From NCBI RefSeq assembly GCF_010093815.1, contig NW_022985552.1, forward strand, positions 1,225,943 to 1,289,942: a stretch of 64,000 nt of DNA, read 5' to 3'. A model generated the notes under the pieces. It made no database searches. It was not told the origin of the DNA and was given only the letters and a program-made list of their open reading frames with translations. Of this stretch, positions 46,268 through 59,490 are shown one piece after another (positions within the stretch are counted from its first letter, which is position 1; each line of letters opens with the position of its first letter). Source of the stretch: Pseudovirgaria hyperparasitica. Taxonomy: Eukaryota > Ascomycota > Dothideomycetes > Acrospermales > Acrospermaceae. The translations under genes were made by a program, and so were the position numbers.

Positions 46268-48928
46268 ATCTGGGTGCATGCGTCGTAGTGAGCTGTACTA
46301 GACAAATATAATAATTTAGACGTTGGACAATGGGAATGATAATATAGGGCGAGTGGGGGCGCATTTTTTTGCAAAGAGGTAAAATTGCATGTAACGCCGT
46401 TTTCAACACATCTTTTACACACGCATGTCGAACGGGAGATAAGAACCTGGCGATTTCCGGTTTATCCCCATAATACATAGGCAAGGAGGAGCCGGATGCG
46501 AGGCCCTCATTTTATTCTCATACCATATCATCATCACTAACGACTTTTCTTACATGTGTATCAAGCATTCTTTGTGGTTTCTTGGGCTTTTTTCCACATG
46601 TCATACGCATATCGCTCATGTGACCCCTACACTCGTATATCTTTCAGGATTTGTAGTGTATAATTGAACTAGAAGGATTTAGGACGGTGTTGGGAAGCGA
46701 TGTTCGTCTTAGTAACTAGGCATACTAAATTGATCATAAGATGGTTTTAATAATGCCGTTTGTGTGCGTAGTGTAGTTGGGCCTGTTCACTTCTGTCATG
46801 CTAGCGTCGGAGACTTGGACTCCGTATGGATGTATGCGTGGTGTTTATGAGCCGCGACAGCCGCCTATAGTGGAATTTACCAACGGAACGAGGCGTTGCG
46901 TGCTAGACTAGAGCTAATGAAAGTGAACCGGTACAACCTGTCATAGAAACAGGCTCTTCGTTATGTGTATACGGAAGTGGTATGTGAACGCGCCGTTGTA
47001 TTGGTGGTGTGCCCAGCCTTATCACGCTGACCTCTTAGAGAACATCAGAGAATCCAGTGCTCTCACTCACGTTCAGCATACACATGCCCATTTTGGCATG
47101 TTCTCCCAGAAACTACTTATTCAGGAACAAACACACAACTCCAGACAGATACAACAGCGGTCTGGACAGACACCAGAAGGTCGATTAAACAGCCATACAT
47201 ATAGCACTATAGCGCTGCCTCCAGTTCCAGATGTATCAGCGTGCCCTTTGTCCTGCATAGCGATGTAGAATATGCTCATATAGAGTTGCCAAGAAACCTA
47301 TAAACTGACAGGAAGATACGTTCAGTGTGATGTTGAATCGCTGTCCTTCTCATGCTCCTCGTCTGCTTACATCGATTATTGGCGCAGCGATTGCGCTCGA
47401 GAAACTATGGATCAGGACTGCCTAGAGTACGCACAGCACGCACCACCGGCTTTTGTAACTCGCGGCATTCGCAACCTCGCCGCACGATCGGACGCCGAGT
47501 TGTAATCAAATGTGGAATGGTGGCTGGGAGCATGGTCGGTATTTAGTCAGGCACAGAACGCCGAGATGTTTGAGGTCTACACAGTCAGCGCTTATTATGT
47601 TTGAGCTTTGTGATCCAAAACCCGCTGTCGCTTTAGGTGGGATACTTGCTTAGTGGGCGTGTCGGCGTGCGGTGTGGGCGTGGCACCGCATTGGTCGACG
47701 ATGTATGTTGTATAGAGCTCTCATGTTGCTTTCTAAGTGAAATTATTAGCATTTTTATCACGGTCCGACTTCATGCAGGGAACAATGTGATCTTCATGTC
47801 TGCTGTGGCGTACACGGCGTTTTGACCATATCAGTATTATGGGAGATTACTGTATGAGAACAATTGTGCCTTCTTGGAAGCAAAGCATCCTTGTCTGAAT
47901 TAAACTGAGTAATCGGGGTCGGATGTTGACAATCAAATCCCGGAGTGCGCCATGGATCCGTGGAAGGTGTACGCTAGTGAGACTGTTATACGGGGAGTCC
48001 ATGAACCTGGTTCTCTCGGGCATAGAAAGAGACGGGACATGTATGTTCTTTGTAGGTATTACTCCCTCTGATATATGATATGACCGCAGCAGGTCATTGT
48101 GCACCTGCAGCTTCGCAAGAGAGTAGTCGAGATTCGTGATATTACTAGTAATTGATTAGATCATTGTGGTCCAGGAAGAGCTTGGCCTGAGTTGAGTCTG
48201 CGAATCGACAATAACTCATGCTGACCGGGAGCCAAGTCTAACCAAGAAGGATTGGAAACGTGGGATCTCCTGGCGATGGTACAAATCTATTCTAAAAGAT
48301 GATGATCGTGATATTTGGGCTAAGAAAAGCATGGATCCTTGATATGTGTCTACGCCCCCGAGCCTTGTAAGTTCCAGGCACGGGCTGCGTCATCGAGCTC
48401 GCCCAACTGAGAAGACACGGGTCCCCAAAAGCCGTCAAACACCGATTCGAAGTCATATTGCGCCCAATCGCCTACAGGATGTAGCGCGAAATGCGCTTGG
48501 CAATCCATCCCTCCAGCGTGTTGGTCGCTGGGATTACCGATGTTTGGGACAATCTCGATCCACAGCAATGGTCAAGGCTGAGTGGGTCGCAGTCCAGACT
48601 GCAAACACCGAGAGATACGTGAGCGGGTCCCTAGCATGCCAGAGATCTGCGCAAGGTGATGACTGCATGTCGTGTTATGTTGCTGTACCTGAGAATGGCT
48701 TCTTATACCTGTCATTCGCACCATTCCTTTGGTGGTGTGCCGCAAGTTTTACGACCTTGTTTAAGAACCAGGTCTCGAACTACTTGGTCTAGTCCTCAAA
48801 CTCTGCTCTATTCCCAAGACCGGGTTAATCGTAGACGCCAAGCGACATCACGCGACATCATACTTATGTTCTGATTTACGATAACATATCTACTGCCGCT
48901 ATTTCATCGATCAGGCCGTCGATCCACC
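46268..48928. other. 2.7-kb stretch without recognisable genes
   Basis: Only short, featureless open frames occur on both strands (for example 46963-47268 and 48346-48792, plus). The left end is the 3' flank of the AA5 gene; the right end is the ABC transporter promoter. No repeat or RNA gene was seen. Confidence 0.4.
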
Positions 48929-51900
48929 ATGGAGCCTGAACATGATGTTTCGTCAGAAGACGAAGAGAAGTCGGGATCTTTGGACAACGAGATACACATT
49001 CCAAGGTTGCATCTGCAACCTCAACAACTTGGGGTGACTTGGACGAACTTGACCGTCAAAGGAGTCTCCGCAGATTCAACTATCAACGAGAACGTCTTCT
49101 CCCAATTCAATTCTGTACAGCAGTTCAAAGAGAGCCGCAAACCTTCTCCTTTGAAGACAATCATAGACTCGTCCCATGGACATGTCAAGCCCGGTCAGAT
49201 GTTGCTTGTGGTGGGAAGACCAGGAGCAGGATGCACAACATTGCTCAAAATGCTGTCGAATAGGCGAAACGGTTATAAGAGCATCGAAGGGGAGGTGTCT
49301 TTTGGTTCTATGGATCATAAAGAAGCCAGTAATTATCCAGGACAGATAGTGATGAGCTCAGAAGAGGAAGTGTTCTTTCCCACATTAACCGTAGGCTTAT
49401 CGACTGGAGTACGACACACATATGCTAACATATCTAGGTGAGCCAAACGATGGACTTTGCCACGAGGATGAAGATACCTACCCAGATTCCAGATGGTCAA
49501 ACCCCTGAAGAGTACAGACTGACCCAACGAGACCACATCCTCAAACTTTTAGGCATTGACCATACTCTGTCAACTAAAGTAGGAAACGAATTCATACGAG
49601 GCGTTAGTGGAGGCGAACGAAAGCGAGTGTCTATTGCCGAATGTCTCGCGACCCGCGGAAGTATATTCTGTATGGATAACTCAATTCGTGGTCTTGACGC
49701 CAGCACAGCGCTCGAGTTCACTCGTGCCCTTCGCGCCCTTACAGATATCCTAGGCCTAACAACAATTTGCACATTCTACCAGGCCGGCAACGGCATCTTC
49801 AATCTATTTGATCAAGTCCTCGTACTGGACCATGGCAAACAGATATTCTATGGACCTCGTGAGCAAGCGGTTCCTTTCATGCAAGATCTTGGATTCTACT
49901 TCGAACCCTCCGCGAATATTGGCGACTCACTCGCAGGCGTCACTATTCCCTCGCAAAGAATGATCAGAAAGGGGTACGAAGATCGTTTCCCGCGGACAGC
50001 TGAGGAGATCAGGGCGGCATATGAGAAGTCCGACATCAAGAAAGAAATGGAGTCCACATACAAGTATCCTGGATCTCAAAACGCAACTCAGGTCACCCAG
50101 GCCTTTAAGGAGAACGTCCTCTCCGAAAAGCACAAGTCAGTGCCGAAGACTTCTGGTCTGACTGTGGCCTTCTTAACCCAAGTCAAACACTGTACAGCTC
50201 GACAGTACCAGATCTTATGGGGTGACAAACCTACATTGTTCATCAAGCAAGTTTCCATATTGATCCAGGCTCTCCTGACTGGCTCACTCTTCTACAGTGC
50301 AAGTGCGGATTCTACTGGTCTGTTCATCAAAGGGGGTGCTATCTTCCTTGCAGCCCTGTATCCTGCCTTATTAGCTATGTCGGAAACGACTGATTCCTTC
50401 ACTGGGCGTCCTGTCCTCGCCAAACATCGCGAGTTCGCCTTCTACCATCCAGCGGCATTTTGTATCGCCCAAATAGCTGCTGATATTCCGGTATTGCTCG
50501 TTCTCCTGACTCATTTCTCGTTGATACTGTACTTCATGGTTGGCTTGAAAATGACCGCTGGTGCTTTCTTCACCTTCTACTTTTGCCTCATTGCGACATC
50601 ATTAGCTTTCGCTTCCTTCTTCCGATTCATCGGTGCAGCGTTCCCTAATTTCGAAGCTGCCTCAAAAGTCTCCGGATTTGCTATCGCAGCAATCGCCACA
50701 TACGCTGGATATATGATACAAAAGCCGCAAATGCATCCTTGGTTTGTCTGGATCTTTTGGATGTAAGATTACTATTGCTGTCCAGTCATAGTTCCAAGCG
50801 ATGCCATGCTAACCGTTGACAGAAATCCAATGTCGTATGCCTTCGATGCACTGCTGTCGAATGAATTTCGTGGTCAAAACATCGATTGTGCTGGCCCCAA
50901 CCTTGTACCATTAGGACAGTCCTACACCGATAAGGCCAATCAGGCTTGCACAGGTATTCGAGGTGCTCCAATCGGGGCGACATCTCTGACTGGAGACGAA
51001 TATCTGGGAAGCTTGTCCTTCAACCCTGATCGTATCTGGGGCAACATTGGCGTTGTTTTAGCGTGGTGGGTTTTTTATACCGTCTTGACTATTGTCTTCA
51101 CTTCCCGTTGGAAGTCGGCATCAGACGGTGGCCGCAGTCTCTTGGTACCGCGAGAGACAGTCCATCTTGTACGAGAGAGACGGACTGGGGAAGACATCGA
51201 GTCTCAGGCTCAGGAGAAGGAGTTGGCAGGTAGCTCAACAGACTCTTCCGCTGTACCATCATCAGCGAATTCGCTCAACAAACAGCTCTTACAGAACAAA
51301 TCTGTTTTCACTTGGAAGAATCTGTCGTATACCGTCAACACCCCAGACGGCGAACGCAAGCTCCTTGACGATGTGTACGGATGGGTAAAACCGGGTATGC
51401 TTGGTGCGCTTATGGGCTCATCTGGAGCTGGTAAGACGACCTTAATGGACGTGCTTGCTCAACGCAAGACAGACGGAAAGATCACTGGCTCAATTCTCGT
51501 CGATGGACGAGAATTATCCCTGTCATTTCAAAGGTCCGCTGGCTACTGTGAACAGCTCGATGTCCATGAACGCATGTCTACCGTACGTGAGTCTCTCGAG
51601 TTTGCGGCACTGCTACGTCAGTCGCGCGACACACCAGACGCAGACAAAATACGCTACGTCGATTCTATAATCGATTTACTTGAGCTTCATGACATCGAAC
51701 ACACGCTGATCGGTCGTCCTGGGAATGGACTGAGTGTCGAGCAGCGCAAGAGAGTGACCATTGGAGTCGAACTTGTCTCCAAGCCGGAGATCCTTATCTT
51801 TCTCGACGAACCCACCTCTGGTCTCGACGGCCAAGCGGCCTTTGGTATCGTACGCTTTCTTCGAAAGCTTGCTGATATTGGACAAGCTGTCCTGGTCGTC

Positions 51901-53208
51901 ATCCATCAGCCGTCCGCCAGTCTCTTCGCTCAATTTGACACCCTTCTTCTCCTTCAGAAGGGTGGTCGTATGAGCTACTTTGGTGACATCGGCGAGAATG
52001 GAGCCACAGTCAAGGACTACTTCGCACGCCATGGCGCCCCCTGCCCTGATGCTACCAATCCTGCCGAACATATGATAGACGTCGTGTCCGGCTCTCTTTC
52101 GAAAACACATGACTGGCACCAAGTCTGGCTCGACTCCCCAGAACATAAACGCGCTCTCGAAAACCTAGATTCTCTCGTGTCTGATGCAGCATCCAAGCCC
52201 CCAGGCACTGAAGACGATGGCCACGAATTTGCAGCATCCCACTGGACTCAAACTCGTATCCTCATGAATCGCATGAACAGGGCTCTCTACCGCGACGTCG
52301 AATACGTCAATAACCGCGTCTTTCTGCACATCGGCAGTGCCCTCTTCAATGGCTTCTCCTTCTGGATGATTGGTGACAGCGTCTCTGATCTCCAGCTGCG
52401 CCTCTTCACTATCTTCAACTTCATATTCGTCGCGCCTGGCGTGTTCGCCCAACTGCAGCCCCTTTTCCTCGAGCGCAGAGATGTATATGAGGCCCGCGAG
52501 AAGAAAAGCAAGACGTACTCCTGGCCCGCCTTCGTCACTGCGTTAATTGTCTCCGAAATCCCCTACCTCCTCTTCTCCGGACTCCTCTACTTCGTCTGCT
52601 GGTACTACACCGTCGGCTTCCCCACCTCGAGCGCCCGCGCCGGCGCAACACTGCTCATCATGCTACTCTACGAATTCCTATACACAGGAATGGGCCAGTT
52701 CGTCGCTGCATACGCGCCCAACGCCATCTTTGCCGCGCTCGTCAACCCAGTCATCATCGGGGTCTTGGTCTCTTTCTGCGGCGTGCTGGTGCCCTATGCG
52801 CAAATCACGGCGTTTTGGCGGTACTGGCTGTATTACCTCGATCCATTCAACTACCTCATGGGTGCGATGCTGGTGTTTACGACATGGGGTGTGGACGTGC
52901 AATGTCGCGAGAATGAGTATGCGATCTTCGATCCGCCGCAAAACCAGACGTGCGGCGACTATCTTTCAGAATACCTCCTTGGCGCAGGCGCAAGCTCGAG
53001 GTTGTTGGACGCGAGTGCTACGCAAGCGTGTAGGGTGTGTCAGTATAAGAGCGGCAGCGAGTATTTGCAGGGGTTGAATCTGATGGAATATCGCACGGGC
53101 TGGCGTAATGTTGGGATTGTGACGTTGTTCTGCTTCTCGAGCTATGCACTTGTGTATGGGCTTATGAAGTTGCGCACAAAGGCGACGAAGAAGGCGGAGG
53201 GGAAATAG
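48929..53208 (+). CDS. Full-size PDR-type ABC transporter (ABCG)
   Basis: PDR transporters export drugs, plant defence compounds or the cell's own metabolites across the plasma membrane. Three exons, 48929-49390, 49438-50762 and 50823-53208, give 1390 residues, somewhat short because only ~95 residues precede the first nucleotide-binding domain. The order is NBD1-TMD1-NBD2-TMD2. NBD1 has GRPGAGCTT (about 96-104), signature VSGGERKR and the PDR-type degenerate Walker B with RGLDAST. NBD2 has GSSGAGKTT, signature LSVEQRKR, Walker [13 protein letters not shown] and switch His in VVIHQPSA. As usual in PDR proteins the two ATP sites are unequal. Each TMD shows about six helices, with a Cys-containing external loop near the C-terminus. 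Both introns keep phase (0 and 2). The neighbours give no hint of the exported compound. Confidence 0.94.
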
Positions 53209-55092
53209 ACTGGGTGCTACGAAAGATGTATAATAGACGTGTGATAGATTGTAGATACCAACAGAGCTCTCGAGAGTACTACGACCTTTTGTGTAAGCTG
53301 TATTTGTCTGAGAAGAATGAGACGGTCGAATTAGCTAATTTGCGCATCATCTTCCTCGATACACAGCCTACCCTCCTGTCTCATTATCCTCGAACATTTT
53401 GCGTCCTAGGGCGAAAATAATCGCCATTCAAATGAAGATCCCGAAGAGACTTCGTTGTAAGATGCTGGAGTAAAGAGCAGAGAGAGATTTGAAAGCTGAG
53501 AGAAGATCAAGTATTGCCCTGATGCTGAAACTGATAAGTGATGTGAGGCTGTTGCGAGATGTCCCTGAATCGTCCAGATGATGAAGGACCATGCTTAGAT
53601 AACATAATTTGTCATGTTACTGTACAGTGTTGCCTCTTCTACCTGCCAATCTTTGTGCAGTCACCCCTTATGTTGGTTCACGGTTACTCGCGTACATTGC
53701 CACCCGACATAACTCTTCACTCAAATCCCGCAAGTCCACTTCAGAGTTCTTACGGACTTAGTCATTGCTGCAAGAATTAAAGTGACCAGTACCTGTAGAT
53801 ATCGCCCACTACGAGCTTTTGTGTTCACCGGCAAAGAGTTTCTGAATTTAGGCTTGACCCTGACCGTGCTACGATCTCAATGCTGCCAACAAGCCCTTCA
53901 AGTGGACCGAAACCCGCAATTGCTCGAGAATCGCCTAGTTGATATTCTAGAGGCGTATGTGGATAGGCTCTCTTCCTGCGTCAATTTTCTGGTTGAATTT
54001 GGTCGATGATCAAACGAGCGAGCGCGTACAAACGAACGAGTTCGACTGGGGTTATCCACACGTACTCTGATTCTGGAAAACATCTAGCTGTGGATATCGT
54101 CTAGAACACTTCGGATGGATGGAAAATTGTTCAGACAGAAGACTATTCCGAACAAATGTTGCGCCTTGATGGAGAGTCTCGGTGGCCCATGGCTTGACTA
54201 AGACTTGTCCGGAACGCTTTCCGACTGTGCATATCGATATCGGATCATCCCATCGCACAAGCGAACACCTGCTGCCATGGGGCCGGTCACCTTTGGGGTT
54301 CAACAGCGCAAATACACGGTATATACGGCAGGATCGTCGGCAGGACGCATTTTCATAGACGCTGGACCTTTGTGGAGAGCTCCCCTTTCGTCCTGTCTAA
54401 GCAAAGCAAGGTTCAGCCGGAGTCTAGACTCTTCATCTATGGAGGCCCGTGCGCGATGCTGCGGTCTCGAAAAGTCCGATAATAATGGGTCACGCAGATC
54501 GCACTTGGATGCATCGTCAGAATAGACTGGTGCTTGTTGGGCTCCCCGAGAACCCAGATCCACGAGTATCATAGAGACCGAGATATTCATCAGCTCCCTC
54601 TTATGTATTGATCGATACTGGAAGATGCCGATTTCATAGCAATGCACAATTTCCACAGGCCGAACTTTGATCGTCGACGCTAATGCAGGTACCGCTACCA
54701 AGTCCGATCGCTGAGGTTCGTCCGAGACGGGAAGACACATGGCGCGGCGCGAGTAAAGCACTAAAATAGTTTTGGCTATCTGCCTAATGCCGTTTTCGGT
54801 ACTTCGGCTGCATTTGAATTGGTCCATCTCCACACTTCTGTTAGCCTTTTTCGCGTCAGAACTATTGTTCCATTTATCTTGCCTCCTTATTTTGCACAGT
54901 CGCGAAGCCCGAGGATTTGGAGGGCTTGCGCCATCTTGGTTAGAAGCAGTGCCGGAGGCATATATATGTAAGGATCGTCGTCTGCTGTGATGTGACGATC
55001 GCCAGGCCACTAATTGTTTCCAATAATACTCACTTTCGAGTCCTGTTCACTCTCTTCTACACACTCGTTTAAAACAGAAGATTAGTTATTGC
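53209..55092. other. 1.9-kb stretch without convincing genes
   Basis: A 236-codon open frame on the minus strand (54300-55010) begins with GTG and shows no domain; its first ATG leaves about 175 codons. It could be a chance frame or a hypothetical gene. The rest holds nothing recognisable. The last ~100 bp form the leader of the PAN-like gene. Confidence 0.35.
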
Positions 55093-56034
55093 ATGATGTT
55101 CTTTTCAATTCCTCTCATTGCCGCTTTTGCTGCGACCACACTCGCTGCACCCACGCAGGATCTTGAACAGCGTACCATTTTCGGATGCAACTGGTTTTCG
55201 ACATGGGCGGCCAAGTGCAGCACCAAGGGCAACCAGAAATCCTCGTCCTACTCCATGGCCCTCCCTTACTACACCACGACGGACCGCAGCCTCGTTGCAG
55301 GAGCGCCCTGTGGGAATCTTTGCCGCCAGGACTGGCAGTGTAACAGCTATGCTGTTGGTCAGGGTTCTTGCCGACTGTACAGACTCAGTTCGTAAGTTTG
55401 CCATGCAAGAGTGAACCTCACATGCACAAGCTCGCTAACACAAAAAACAAGCCCTCTTATCTATACGGCCAGCAACAGTGGAAGTCTTTCATTCAGCGAT
55501 AAATGTTGTGTCTTGAACGACCAGCCAGCACCTGTTCCTCAACCTTCTCCTTCCACCACTCCGTCGCCATCGGCGGTCCCGATTTCGACTGCGACACCTA
55601 CACCATCTGGTTTAGCTCCATCCAGTTCTTCCTCTCTATCAAACCCTATTCTCACACCATCCCCAACTCCATCGCCATCTGAAACCCCAGCACCGATCGT
55701 AACTCCGTCGCCGTCCCCGTCTCCATCGCCCAGCACAACAGACTCGCCCGTGGTCCCTAGTAGCTCGGCCTCGGACACGCCAGCGCCCCAACCTACTGCC
55801 CCAGCAACTTGTGGCACTACAGGCTATGATAAACAGACCCCTGCTGCCTTCTTGAACGATACATCTGGCAACTCTGGAACAGTCGACACGTGTCGTGCAC
55901 TCTGCGCAAAGACGGCAACCTGCCAGAGTTTTGCTGTTGGGAACAACCAGTGTTTGTTGTATGCTGCGCCTGTTGCAGGAAATCTGAACCCTGCGAACAG
56001 CCCTTATGCATTTTACGATTTGAATGGTTGCTAG
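55093..56034 (+). CDS. Secreted PAN/Apple-like protein with Ser/Thr/Pro-rich linker
   Basis: Two exons, 55093-55391 and 55452-56034, give 293 residues. A signal peptide (MMFFSIPLIAAFAATTLAA) leads to an N-terminal Cys-rich module (FGCNWF, AKCSTKG, PCGNLCRQDWQCNSYAVG, CCVL), then ~95 residues of Pro/Ser/Thr repeats that are likely O-glycosylated, then a second module (CGTTGY, CRALCAKTATCQSFAVG, QCLLY) ending at GC. The paired CxxxC...C-x-S-[YF]-A-V-G pattern in both modules is typical of fungal PAN/Apple-like domains, which bind carbohydrate or protein. The two modules look like copies of each other. A cell-wall or extracellular role is inferred. The 60-nt intron (GTAAGT to CAAG) keeps phase 2. 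Two adjacent ATGs exist (55093 and 55096). Confidence 0.83.
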
Positions 56035-56448
56035 GTAGATATACTGTTCTAGAGAGCATGCAAGGTATTCTATGGGTCCTGTACTCCAGATGTTTCTTTT
56101 ACATGACGGACTGCTTCTTTCATGTCTAAATTTTATTTTATAGGTACATTCATACTGTTTGAGCGATATAAGAATGTGACAGATCTATCCTTACGGCCAC
56201 AAATATCCCTCTCCATAAGACTAACCTCAGTCGTCCCACTCCCTGGTTTAACAGAACACAGCTTCAAGATCGATCATATCAACCTCAACAAGTCCTTTGT
56301 TCGTGATTGATCTGTGACTACTCCACCACGTACACTTGGTCACCCTATCCGCCACTGCGTCACAAGAAAAGGGAGATCAGGCTGGGCACATCGACGCATG
56401 GTTTCTCTATACCGAGACCCCGGAACTTAGTATTGTACACAATCCCAG
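56035..56448. other. Intergenic: PAN-like 3' flank to subtilase-like relic
   Basis: No gene seen. Short plus-strand frames near 56300-56573 overlap the beginning of the decayed locus. Confidence 0.35.
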
Positions 56449-57655
56449 ATGTCCCTCAAAACAAATGGAGCCAGTGGCCCAGAGGTCAATGCTCGATCTG
56501 GCCGAAAGTCGAAGAAGTCCACATCGGGCGGTCTCGGCGGATTTTTGAGGGGACTACGCAAAGCCGCAGATGATGTCCTAGGACCCGTGCGTGAGTGACG
56601 CTATTATATCCGCTCGCAACTGGGCAAGGACTAGTTTCAGTACCACCGCGAACACAATCACAATCAGCTCCGTTGATAATGATGCTTTATCTGTAGCTGG
56701 AAGCTTAGCCCCCTACGCCAGACAATTTGCCAGTGACTTTGGCCATGGAATTTTTGCTGATTTGGGAGTAGGTGCAGGTCAGAAAGTCTTTGATGGCTAT
56801 GAAGGGACCATAGATATTTTGAACAAGGTACGACCTCTCTAAAGGATTTTTGAGATTTCACAAGTCTGCGAGGCGAAGCTGCTAAACCGGCCAAGGATCT
56901 TCTTGCAACTTATCGTGTACCAGCGGCCTTGTCCTTGCAATTTCAACAGCAGCGCTTTTCCCATTGCTATGTTTGATTCTTCGGGTACTTCATCACATGC
57001 TTCGGGTCTCATCTCTTCCTCAACGTCGTCCAAGTTTGATAAGATAATACCGCGAAAAGTGTGTAATATCGCCACCCGGCGGAACGCCAGTCGCTGCTGT
57101 TGCTGTTGGCTTGGTGGGAGGTGTTGCACTAACAACTATATGGTCCGTGTGAAAATTCAGAATGGATGCCGAAAGTCTTCAAAATCGATCCACAGTTCCC
57201 GGACGGTGAATTCTAATTTAAGGTCTATGCTGAGCTTCGAGCGGCGGAAAACCCCTTTGAGTGGACCCTTTGGCATATAGTCGTCGTCAGTTGGAACATT
57301 CCAGGAACGAAGACGGCACTGCCGATGTGTTTATATGAGGAAATTTCTATATTTGAACAGCATATGGTCTGGCATGGAGGAGCATCTCATTCAAAAGTCC
57401 ACTCTGATGGTGATCACGACTGGAAATGGAGAAGCCTCCGACAGTGCGACAGAGCTCATGATTAATGACTTCGCGCCTACTATGTTCGAAACAGAAGGTG
57501 GTACTTTCATAAAAGTTGGGGCTGTCGACGAAGATGGGAGTCCCTTTGTCAGGCGCAAGGTTCATCCATCAGCAAACGCTGAGCACTTGGAAGTATGGAT
57601 GTTCTTCCGGCACGAAACACTGCGAAGTTCACAGAGCTGTATCTTTAAGACATAA
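56449..57655 (+). pseudogene. Decayed subtilase-like (S8) gene
   Basis: Several protein-like pieces lie on the plus strand in changing frames. A start MSLKTNGASGPEVNARS is followed by KADDVL-type helical sequence to about 56590. A second piece runs from 56591 in the +1 frame (TITISSVDNDALSVAG and on to EGTIDILNK, 56842). A membrane-like Gly/Ala/Val string (GTPVAAVAVGLVGGVAL) occurs near 57090. The last piece (57335-57655) carries LMVITTGNGEASDS and FIKVGAVDEDGSP, which match the oxyanion-hole Asn region and the following strand of S8 subtilases. The catalytic Asp and His regions and the Ser region are not found. Some breaks might be introns (GTGAGT at 56590, GTACGA after 56827), but at least two frame changes have no good splice signals, so I call it a relic. 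Subtilase identity is moderate. Confidence 0.4.
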
Positions 57656-59490
57656 ATATTAGTGATCAACGGTTGCAAGGTAACTGTTTGAACCGATTTG
57701 CAGAAGGAGTTTGAGCAGTTTGTTCTGAGAAGCCCCTTGTAAGCCATTTCTCTCGCCGAGACTGGAAAACACCAGGTATAAAGGGCCGATATATTTTCAA
57801 AAGGGGTATCAATTTTACCAATACTGATCCGACATATTTGTCCCGGTTTCAGTTCGACAACTTATGTGTCGCACTGGCATAGGATACGGGCTTGTATATG
57901 AGTCTTCGCTTGACGAATGCATGCTTCACTAGACGGACAGGCTTGGGTTACAATCAATTATATAACGAGTAGATACGAACATTGATACTATCTGTTACCT
58001 TTACCTCTTCCAGGTATGTATCATGGTAGTCTTAACTTTCCCCAACACAGCTTTGTTCGAATATCTCTCAATCCGTGCTCTCTTCCGCACGCAATCCTAC
58101 CTTTCATTATCTTCTCTAGACATACATCCGAACTCCAGCTATACAGCATCTATCTACGTGTTCTCACCTTCAAGCCTAGACCTCCAAACTATTTTCACTC
58201 CTACTCCAATCTTCATGCCCCCAGATGTCGCTTTCCATGCTACTACCATAGCTCCTATCTATTTGCTGCCGCTCTCACACATATGTTCTACAGTCCATTA
58301 CGATGTCCACTGATTGATCTACAATCTTGAAAACTGTATTCCAAATTCTCTTACAACTTCTGACCACTCAAAGCCCCAATCACTCCTTTTATCTCCCACC
58401 TCTATTTCAAATCTCGCAATTTCGATCCCCGTCGCAGGCCCCTTAATTTTTACCTAGTCCCGGCATCTTTATTTCCCGTCTTTCCTCATGATATTAATAG
58501 CAGAATCCTTGGAGTGAAGCATCTCACCGATGACATAACGTGGCCGTGTAGTGAAGACAATCTACTCACTATCGGATTCTAACATCCACATGGGGTGCCA
58601 TGCTGGATGATTAAATCTAAGACCTCACTCCTCCGAGCGATATCGAGCACTATGGTCATATATGCGCTTCTATTTCATCTGTGCAATTTTGTGGAATCTA
58701 CACGGCGCGAGTGCTGTTCTTGGTGTTATGATCCGGCTCACGTTTCTGTGAAGATTTCTGTGAAGAGCAGGCTTGGACGCCTGTATAGATACTCCAATGA
58801 CCAATGTATTCAACAAGCTACGGGCGAATGATGATTACATAGTGAGGCAACGGTAGCCAGATCGGTTCATGCCAGGCAGGATTGTTGACTTCCCGGCGCA
58901 GCTTCGAGTGGCTCACTTGACGATCAAGAGCAGGCGTCGAAGTTGAGAGGGGCGAGAAGATTATTCATCAGTCAAGCATGTCAAGACCGTTATGTCATTA
59001 CGCATTAAAAACTATCGTAGTACCTCACAATACAATCGTTCGAGTCGTATAAATCATGATCATGGCATGAGAAAGTTCCTTCACGCCCCAAATGCATGCC
59101 CTGCACCGTGTATCCACCCGCCCCTTAAAAACACCTTATGTATGGTATGCCACGTCGCGATCATACGAAGTCGAGCCATCATTCACCGGTAATGATGGAT
59201 CTTGCAAACCCGGTAGCCGGTGATCCACAAGATCCACATGGGAAATCACCCGATGGCCGAGCGACCCTGGTGCATGCAGGAACCCGTTTTTTAGGGTCCC
59301 CGCACCGGGAAATTGCAAGCTCGGTCACTTGACCAGCGAAAAGTCCGACCTCGACAACCTCATTCCTCTCGTGAACAGCACGTTGGATCCAGATTCGATG
59401 GCGCGGGGCTGCGCAGCCGGTCGTCGGCCCGGTGGTGGGATATGCGGGATCTGCGTTATTGCAAACCCATGCTCGATGGTCGCAGACCGC
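57656..59490. other. 1.8-kb stretch without recognisable genes
   Basis: Short open frames only (for example 58016-58330 plus), in pyrimidine-rich DNA. Nothing recognisable. The right end is the 3' flank of the repeat-protein gene. Confidence 0.35.

Noticed and set aside
54300-55010. 236-codon minus-strand open frame
   Set aside because: It starts with GTG, its first ATG comes about 60 codons later, and composition shows no domain, signal peptide or membrane segment. Possibly a hypothetical gene but not supported.
58016-58330. Two overlapping plus-strand frames of about 100 codons
   Set aside because: They lie in pyrimidine-rich DNA that favours open frames, and show no protein-like features.
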